The notes under the pieces: generated by a model
Told to the model about the DNA's origin: nothing
Seen by the model: only the letters and a program-made list of their open reading frames with translations
Databases searched by the model: none
Shown here: in pieces, positions 59,092 through 64,000 of the stretch
Numbering within the stretch: position 1 is the stretch's first letter
How the letters are laid out: every line of letters starts with the position of its first letter
NCBI GenBank assembly: GCA_903959905.1
Contig: CAJBYO010000019.1
Coordinates: 37,309-101,308 of the forward strand
Origin: an uncultured Bacteroidales bacterium
GTDB taxonomy: Bacteria > Bacteroidota > Bacteroidia > Bacteroidales > FEN-979
Direction: 5' to 3'
Length of the DNA stretch: 64,000 nt
Translations under genes and position numbers: made by a program

Positions 59092-59766
59092 TTAATGAAA
59101 TAAAGGACTGTTCCCGTCCTCTTCAAAAACATGATCATCTGCCTTAAACGGCTTAAAACCATAGAATTGGGTTTTAATGAATTGATTGAGTTCCGTGCTG
59201 TCAACAATCACATCATATTTGAACTTTTTATTCGGATCAAGGGCCTGTGGATACATGGACATAAGATTGACCCCATACGATTTACCCGGTTCTACCGATA
59301 ATGATATCACGGGCCCTTTAAAATAATCATTTGTCCCTTTTCGCCGGATCTGCAATTGCCCCCCTGAATGCATGGTGTATTTTAATCTGGAATGGTTATT
59401 TAATGTATAGATGTATGTGTCGTTAAAATATAACGGAAATTTATTGCCTTCATCCATTCTGAAATCATACAGGATATAGATTGTGGAAGAATTTGAGACA
59501 TCGTATTTTGAGGTTTTCACAGAATCACTTTTGCTGTTATAGACTTCTTTCTCGCCATATTTATGAACGATGGATAAAACATCACTTTTTTGTATTTCAT
59601 ACAGCGGACTGTTTACCACCTCAAAGATCTTGTAACTGATAACAGAATCTCCGACACTCTTTATTTTTACGACTTTTACGGATCCGTCTTTAAAAAAGAT
59701 CATATCCTGGGAAAGACATGGGTGCAGGTTCAGTACCGATATGAACATGCAAAGTATTATTCTCAT
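59092..59766 (-). CDS. Uncharacterised secreted protein
   Basis: A 224-residue protein with a signal peptide (RIILCMFISVLNLHPCLSQ) followed by DMIFFKDGSVKVVKIKSVGD, a small beta-rich motif common at the start of Bacteroidota envelope proteins. A beta-sandwich-like second half follows. No catalytic residues are apparent. I use the second ATG, directly before the signal peptide. It begins 38 bases after the end of the next gene on the same strand. Confidence 0.65.
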   Translation of the reverse strand: MRIILCMFISVLNLHPCLSQDMIFFKDGSVKVVKIKSVGDSVISYKIFEVVNSPLYEIQKSDVLSIVHKYGEKEVYNSKSDSVKTSKYDVSNSSTIYILYDFRMDEGNKFPLYFNDTYIYTLNNHSRLKYTMHSGGQLQIRRKGTNDYFKGPVISLSVEPGKSYGVNLMSMYPQALDPNKKFKYDVIVDSTELNQFIKTQFYGFKPFKADDHVFEEDGNSPLFH

Positions 59767-59803
59767 CTTGCCTTTTTTTAAAGCCATTGTTCAGTGTTAC
59801 ACG

Positions 59804-60400
59804 CTATAGCTTTGTTTTGGGTCGGAGTTTTTCTCCCAGTCGAAACTGTACCAATGAAAAGATCAGCGTATTATTTATAAGAATATAGAGGATAAACCCA
59901 CAATTGGCAAAGGTGAAGGTTGATAATGTAAGCAGTGTTAAAATGATCCCAAAAACTGTTGCAATCCAGGGCCATGCCATTTCAGTGTCGGGATATTTAA
60001 ATGCTTTCACCATGGTTGGAACTGCAGCGAATCCGTCTGCAACGATGCTAAAAAATATCGCCACATTGCCCACTTTTGTGATCATCCAAAAAGCCAGTCC
60101 CACCAGAGAAAGCACACCGCACATCACATCAAACCAGGTAAGCTTCCATTCCGATCGTTTATTCACAAAAGAGGCAATAAATACAGTAAACGGCAGGAAA
60201 CCGGTACTGAATGTCATTAAGGCCTCAAGTCCGACTCCCTGGTTGATTTGCGCAAAAAAGGCGATCATCGGGGCTATCGACCACATTAAAAATGATACCC
60301 TGTTGGGTTTGACGTTCCCTTTGACGGTTTCAATCAGGTATGCTACAGCACCGGCAGCTCCTATCAGGGTTCCAACGATTACGAAATTACTGTGGAGCAT
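59804..60400 (-). CDS. Integral membrane protein, PQ-loop/SWEET-like repeat pattern
   Basis: A 198-residue protein with about 6-7 helices arranged as two similar halves. The first half has AYLIETVKGNVKPNRVSFLMW and the second VPTMVKAFKYPDTEMAWPWI: a Pro-rich loop after helix 1 in each, as in PQ-loop transporters. The likeness is weak and the function is unknown. Same strand as its two neighbours. Confidence 0.6.
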   Translation of the reverse strand: MLHSNFVIVGTLIGAAGAVAYLIETVKGNVKPNRVSFLMWSIAPMIAFFAQINQGVGLEALMTFSTGFLPFTVFIASFVNKRSEWKLTWFDVMCGVLSLVGLAFWMITKVGNVAIFFSIVADGFAAVPTMVKAFKYPDTEMAWPWIATVFGIILTLLTLSTFTFANCGFILYILINNTLIFSLVQFRLGEKLRPKTKL

Positions 60401-60458
60401 AAGCGAATATATGCATTGTTAATCAGTCAGCCGGATTTTTTCAGTGAGCGGGTAATCC

Positions 60459-60950
60459 TTAACCATTTCGGAATAAATTGTTTCGGTTATTAACCCGTTT
60501 AAAGGAGTTGGTCAGCATAAAGTAATTAATAGTCACAAGGATAATGGGGATCACTAATTTTACGAAATCTTTGATGTTTTGAAGTATGCCCATCTCCTTC
60601 CCCGCCACGGCAAGAATGATCACAACAGGTACCCCTATCGCAAGGGAGTATATGGCAAGTCGTATTCTTATCACAACTGCCAGGCATACATATCTCTTTA
60701 CAAAGTCCTTCCCATCTCCGTTCCTGTTAATTTTAAAAGTTGCGATCAACTGTGCTGTCAGAATAGAAATCAAAACACCTGCCTCCACTAATAAGAACCA
60801 ATTGTTCTCGTAGTCGTCAGCCACACTTGACATGTATCGGCCTATTGCCGCAATGATTAAAAGGGCAAATACATAATTAAACCCCTCCTTTTCTGATAAA
60901 TCGCCGTCAATGAGTTTCTTCTCTAATTTTATTATGTCAAACCAGATCAT
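60459..60950 (-). CDS. Small integral membrane protein, unknown
   Basis: A 163-residue protein with four predicted helices (NYVFALLIIAAIGRYM, WFLLVEAGVLISILTAQLIA, LAIYSLAIGVPVVIILAVAG, LVIPIILVTINYFML) and a charged N-terminus. No family recognised. It is on the same strand as the preceding gene with a gap of 58 bases. Confidence 0.6.
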   Translation of the reverse strand: MIWFDIIKLEKKLIDGDLSEKEGFNYVFALLIIAAIGRYMSSVADDYENNWFLLVEAGVLISILTAQLIATFKINRNGDGKDFVKRYVCLAVVIRIRLAIYSLAIGVPVVIILAVAGKEMGILQNIKDFVKLVIPIILVTINYFMLTNSFKRVNNRNNLFRNG

Positions 60951-61092
60951 AGTTGTAGATTTTAAATTGTTTACACCACTCGGAAAATATCATTTGCTGT
61001 CAATTCTTACTAAACTTGCTGATAAAGCATGTACAGAGCGATATCTTTCATAAAAATGAGGTTTACCCGCATAGCATTTGGCACTCCGTATT

Positions 61093-61569
61093 CTATTGAA
61101 GCATATTACTTAACTCCTTTTCATAATCAAACTGTAAATCCTCATGTAATGAATTTATGGTTTTTCGGATAGCTTCTATTTGACGGTTGTATATATTATT
61201 AAGCCCTGTATTTTCTTTTATGGATGGGGTCAGTTTTTTAAGTTCGCAACAAAAAGAAAGCAATAAATCTACCTCTGTTTCCTTTTTTTTTGAATATTGG
61301 ATATACTTTTTAACAGCACGCAAGATCTTACGTACACTCTTTTTGATAAAATAATTATTCCGTTTGTTTACCTGCTCAAATTGTTGCTCAATTTCTCTTT
61401 TAACACTTTCTACAAAAGCTGGTTCATTGGACGCTTCATACAAGAGGTAAGTCAGTAATTCTTTATTTTCCTTTTTGAATTTCGCTAAATGTAAACAAAG
61501 CTCTAACAGTTCACCTTGTGAACGACTGCTTAATTCCAGTTTCAGTTCTCTTATGGAGGCTGCTTTCAC
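61093..61569 (-). CDS. Uncharacterised helical protein
   Basis: A 158-residue Lys- and Glu-rich protein, almost all helix, with heptad-like stretches (ELLELCLHLAKFKKENKELL, IKKSVRKILRAVKKYIQ). No signal peptide, membrane segment or known domain. It is the most AT-rich of the longer genes here, which may hint at a different origin. Confidence 0.6.
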   Translation of the reverse strand: MKAASIRELKLELSSRSQGELLELCLHLAKFKKENKELLTYLLYEASNEPAFVESVKREIEQQFEQVNKRNNYFIKKSVRKILRAVKKYIQYSKKKETEVDLLLSFCCELKKLTPSIKENTGLNNIYNRQIEAIRKTINSLHEDLQFDYEKELSNMLQ

Positions 61570-62239
61570 AGATGAAATCTTAATATTGTTTGATCATTTC
61601 TTCCTGCATGCTACGAATGAGTCCGTAGATGCCGTATGGCATTTATTTACACTAAAGGTAAATCGTGAATGGACGCTCAAGGAGTAAAGTTAATCCATAT
61701 TTCCCCTAATTGGCATTCCTGCTGTGATATTCTTTTGAATTTTCAAAAGCTGGCAGATAATATTGATTTTGTTGTATTTCGGTTGTTTGCTGATCGGAAC
61801 GGGGGAGTTGTTTGTGGATGATGTATGATAAAACGTGCGGGGTTTTGGTGACCGGTTCGGCAGCGCACAACGGATCTAAATGTGTGCGGTTTAAGAAGAC
61901 GAATTAGGGAGTTGATGGAACACAGATTCGGGGAGCCTAAACAAAAGAAAAGTTACACAGAGGTACACGGAGAAGACACAGAGGGTCACAGAGAATAAAA
62001 ATTCTTATCAAAATTAACGGGAGCAATCATTATTGGCCGGGTGATCGAACCACGGGAAATATTTATCATGATTCACATAAACACATATTGACCTAAAACT
62101 CAGTGTACCTCTGTGTCTTCTCTGTGTCTCTCTGTGTAATTCACGCCAGTGCTGAATACCAGCCTTATAAAAGCCGGAAATGGGCGGTTATTCTCAAAGT
62201 TTTGTCAGACTACCACGATGATTCCTCACAATCAATTGA
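61570..62239. other. 670-bp gene-free stretch with an inverted pair of decamer arrays
   Basis: The largest gene-free stretch. It holds two CTCTGTG-type arrays in opposite orientation (61951-61996 and 62097-62142) with ~100 bases between. I found no ORF with coding character, no RNA motif and no strong promoter. Confidence 0.6.
61951..62142. repeat. Inverted pair of CTCTGTG decamer arrays
   Basis: Left: TTACACAGAGGTACACGGAG and on; right: a near-inverse CTCAGTGTACCTCTGTGTCT and on. The arms are imperfectly complementary over ~45 bases. A third array, in the right-hand orientation, is at 32692. Confidence 0.7.
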
Positions 62240-63718
62240 TTATTTTTTATCCATCATCTCCAGGAAATTTTTCACAAAATAGACCCACTGGTCAAGCCGG
62301 TCGAAGAGTTGTGCAGTTGCGGGGTAGGGGATGCGGATATCGGGCGGAATGCCTATGTTATCAATGGGATTGCCGGGCAATCGCCTGGAACGTGTCATGG
62401 GAAAGGTCAGTTCGTATTTGCCGGAGGGGAAGTTCTCATCAATGGCATTTGAATAATCCAGCACCCCTGCTGTGTTGCTATTGCCAAACAGGATCGCCTT
62501 CGAACTCTCTTTAGCCGTTAGTAAAAACTGCTCAGCCGAGGAGGCATCCCGTTCGTTGATGATGATCCCGATTCGTTTAGGGTAGGGGTACACCGTGTCA
62601 TGTTTCACCGTGTCATCCGCCCCCATCATGGGATGGATGACAAAGCCACCAATGTTCTTCTTCATTTCGGCCAGTAAGGAGTTTGTCCATTGAAGACCCT
62701 CCTCGCCATTCTTTATCTCTCCATCTTTAATGGCATCCTCATACATTTTAATGTTATTCTCTGTGGCATACCATTCCACGCCTTTGCTCATATACGGATG
62801 CGTGTACAAAAGATCTGCCAGTAGCTGGTAATAATCATCCTGCCCCCCGGGATTATTGCGGATATCAATGATCAGGTTCGGTGTTGACGTAATTTCCGTC
62901 CAGTGTTTCCTTACCAGCTTTTCCCCGGCATCACTCATAAATGAGGGTATCCGGAGGTAGAAAGTGCTGTCTGACAGCGGAAGGGAAACAAAATAGGTAT
63001 TTGATCCGTTGGGAAACTCCGGGATGTAGGAGAACCATAAAGCATCGTCAAATACGGAAGAATTTGTTTTCCGCACAAGGCGTGTGTCGCCGTGCAACTC
63101 CAGGACCTGGTCGTTCAGCTCCAGTGATGCCTTTCCTTTGATGGGATAGTAGTCGTTGTAGTTCGGGTAGGAAACCATCTTATACACACCGTCCTGCGGG
63201 TCCGACAGGGTAAACCCGATTTGATTTTTATCATACTGGTTGTAGGAAACAGCAACCCCTTTATAGCTCTCTGAATTGCTGTCCCTGATGATGGCGATAT
63301 CTCCTCTGAACGAGTGCCACAGTCCTTCCGGGGTGGAATGGAGGGATTGCAGTTGCTTTAATTTTTCCTTGCTGATTTCGAGCAGTTTTCGGTCACTTTT
63401 CTTTGAATCAGGATCCTCTGCCTGCCAGGTGCGGCCTACGCGCAAGTGATGATCCCTGAACCAGTCGGCATAACGGCTGAGGTATTTCCCGCAGGAATCG
63501 GGAGACTGAATGATCCTGGCTCGGAGTTCGTCTTCCAGTTTTTGCAGGTCCCGGGATGTTTCCGGGGTTACCTTGTCGCGATATCCGGGATAATCCACCC
63601 TGATCTTGTGAACGAGGTAGTCGAAGTCTTTCAAACAGGCGGTTGACTGGGACTTCACATAAGTTGTGCATCCGAGATGGAACAGGCAGAGGAGGAGGAG
63701 GAGGAGGAGGATTCTCAT
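62240..63718 (-). CDS. S41-family peptidase, lipoprotein
   Basis: A 492-residue protein with a lipoprotein signal (LLLLLLLCLFHLGC, lipobox L-G-C). It carries a C-terminal tail-specific-protease fold: LIIDIRNNPGGQDDYY (oxyanion/strand region) and the nucleophile Ser in NERDASSAEQFLL, then GNSNTAGVLDYSN. The general base Lys is less clear. No PDZ domain is recognised. It probably sits in the outer or inner membrane facing the periplasm; substrate unknown. The signal-peptide DNA contains a GAG trinucleotide run. Confidence 0.82.
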   Translation of the reverse strand: MRILLLLLLLCLFHLGCTTYVKSQSTACLKDFDYLVHKIRVDYPGYRDKVTPETSRDLQKLEDELRARIIQSPDSCGKYLSRYADWFRDHHLRVGRTWQAEDPDSKKSDRKLLEISKEKLKQLQSLHSTPEGLWHSFRGDIAIIRDSNSESYKGVAVSYNQYDKNQIGFTLSDPQDGVYKMVSYPNYNDYYPIKGKASLELNDQVLELHGDTRLVRKTNSSVFDDALWFSYIPEFPNGSNTYFVSLPLSDSTFYLRIPSFMSDAGEKLVRKHWTEITSTPNLIIDIRNNPGGQDDYYQLLADLLYTHPYMSKGVEWYATENNIKMYEDAIKDGEIKNGEEGLQWTNSLLAEMKKNIGGFVIHPMMGADDTVKHDTVYPYPKRIGIIINERDASSAEQFLLTAKESSKAILFGNSNTAGVLDYSNAIDENFPSGKYELTFPMTRSRRLPGNPIDNIGIPPDIRIPYPATAQLFDRLDQWVYFVKNFLEMMDKK

Positions 63719-63781
63719 TGCTTTTGTTTTATTATCTCGTTGTATGTAGCTTGATTCCCGGGATTAAAAAATTTACCACTA

Positions 63782-63862
63782 AGGTACGGAGGGCACTTAG
63801 AAGCACTAAGAAAAAAAAGTCTGATTTCAGACACTTAGTGTTTCTAAGTGCCCTCCGTACCT
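63782..63862. repeat. Long inverted repeat upstream of the S41 gene
   Basis: 29-bp arms (63782-63810 and 63834-63862) that begin AGGTACGGAGGGCACTTAG and match with one mismatch. The loop holds a further small hairpin GTCTGA/TCAGAC. The mRNA or DNA could fold into a strong cruciform; it also resembles a terminator of the partial gene at the window end. Confidence 0.85.
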
Positions 63863-63914
63863 ACTATATAACTTGTTTTTAACTTGCTGATTATGTTTAG
63901 TTTGCAAATAGTCA

Positions 63915-64000
63915 TTACGCAGCCTTTTTTAATTGTTCCAGCAATTTTTCAAGGTGCTTGATCTTCTTTTCACGATACTTTTGATCAGCATTCGCAAGCA
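63915..64000 (-). CDS. Partial gene at the window end, C-terminus only
   Basis: The minus strand is open from base 64000 to a TAA at 63915-63917, giving LANADQKYREKKIKHLEKLL and then EQLKKAA. It is a charged coiled-coil-like tail. Too short to name; a transposase or an unknown helical protein are both possible. Confidence 0.45.
   Translation of the reverse strand, partial: LANADQKYREKKIKHLEKLLEQLKKAA

Overview
The window looks like a chromosomal segment of a Bacteroidota bacterium (Bacteroidales/Marinilabiliales-like; probably environmental). The pointers are recurrent TAnnTTTG-type -7 promoter boxes, absence of Shine-Dalgarno sites, three secreted proteins with type IX secretion (T9SS) C-terminal sorting domains, a TonB-dependent receptor with an N-terminal carboxypeptidase-regulatory domain, and family-typical gene neighbourhoods. 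No rRNA, tRNA, CRISPR array or prophage was seen.

Layout. 1-2565: 3' part of a BNR/sortilin-like propeller protein. 2616-9784: a sulfur amino-acid block of two divergent operons. Leftward, a SAM-I riboswitch and a 42-residue Met-ended leader ORF precede an aspartate kinase-MetX fusion gene and homoserine dehydrogenase. Rightward, two Cys-codon leader peptides, each with its own intrinsic terminator, precede cysE, cysK and a fungal STR2-like cystathionine gamma-synthase. Together the operons cover aspartate to O-acetylhomoserine, serine to cysteine, and their joining into cystathionine, each under a different RNA-based sensor. 9789-19128: surface-glycan/lipid genes (WecE-like aminotransferase, Wzx-like flippase, a structured small RNA, two tandem sulfotransferases, GNAT, GT2, SDR, KASIII, ACP). 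19228-24882: four tandem paralogous B12-binding radical SAM genes. 24930-36570: Spy-like secreted protein, TonB receptor, T9SS beta-helix protein, MNT/HEPN remnant, second T9SS protein, MFS transporter, M1 aminopeptidase. 36648-39045: two-component system. 39101-39608: broken Mrr endonuclease gene. 40113-42668: porin-Amt pair and a lone receiver protein. 43141-47404: panC-panD-UPF0104-hldE(rfaE2)-radA. 47500-51626: xseB-xseA and thrA. 51775-58779: holin-like, PNPOx-like, a 1637-residue T9SS beta-helix protein and a divergent outer-membrane protein. 59092-64000: uncharacterised membrane/secreted proteins, an S41 protease lipoprotein and a partial gene at the edge.

A second theme is repeats. 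Spaces between genes are full of 7-bp (NNRTGAC-like) and 8-bp (GCGGACAR, ATGGTAAA, TGATGTGN) tandem arrays and of a nested palindromic element built from CTCCGTAGGAG and CACCGTAGGTG arms. Two arrays sit in frame inside genes: a heptamer array in the SDR and octamer arrays in the central loop of the MFS transporter.

The most noteworthy item is the sulfur locus at 3.8-9.8 kb: serial polycysteine attenuators facing a SAM riboswitch-controlled AK-MetX fusion.
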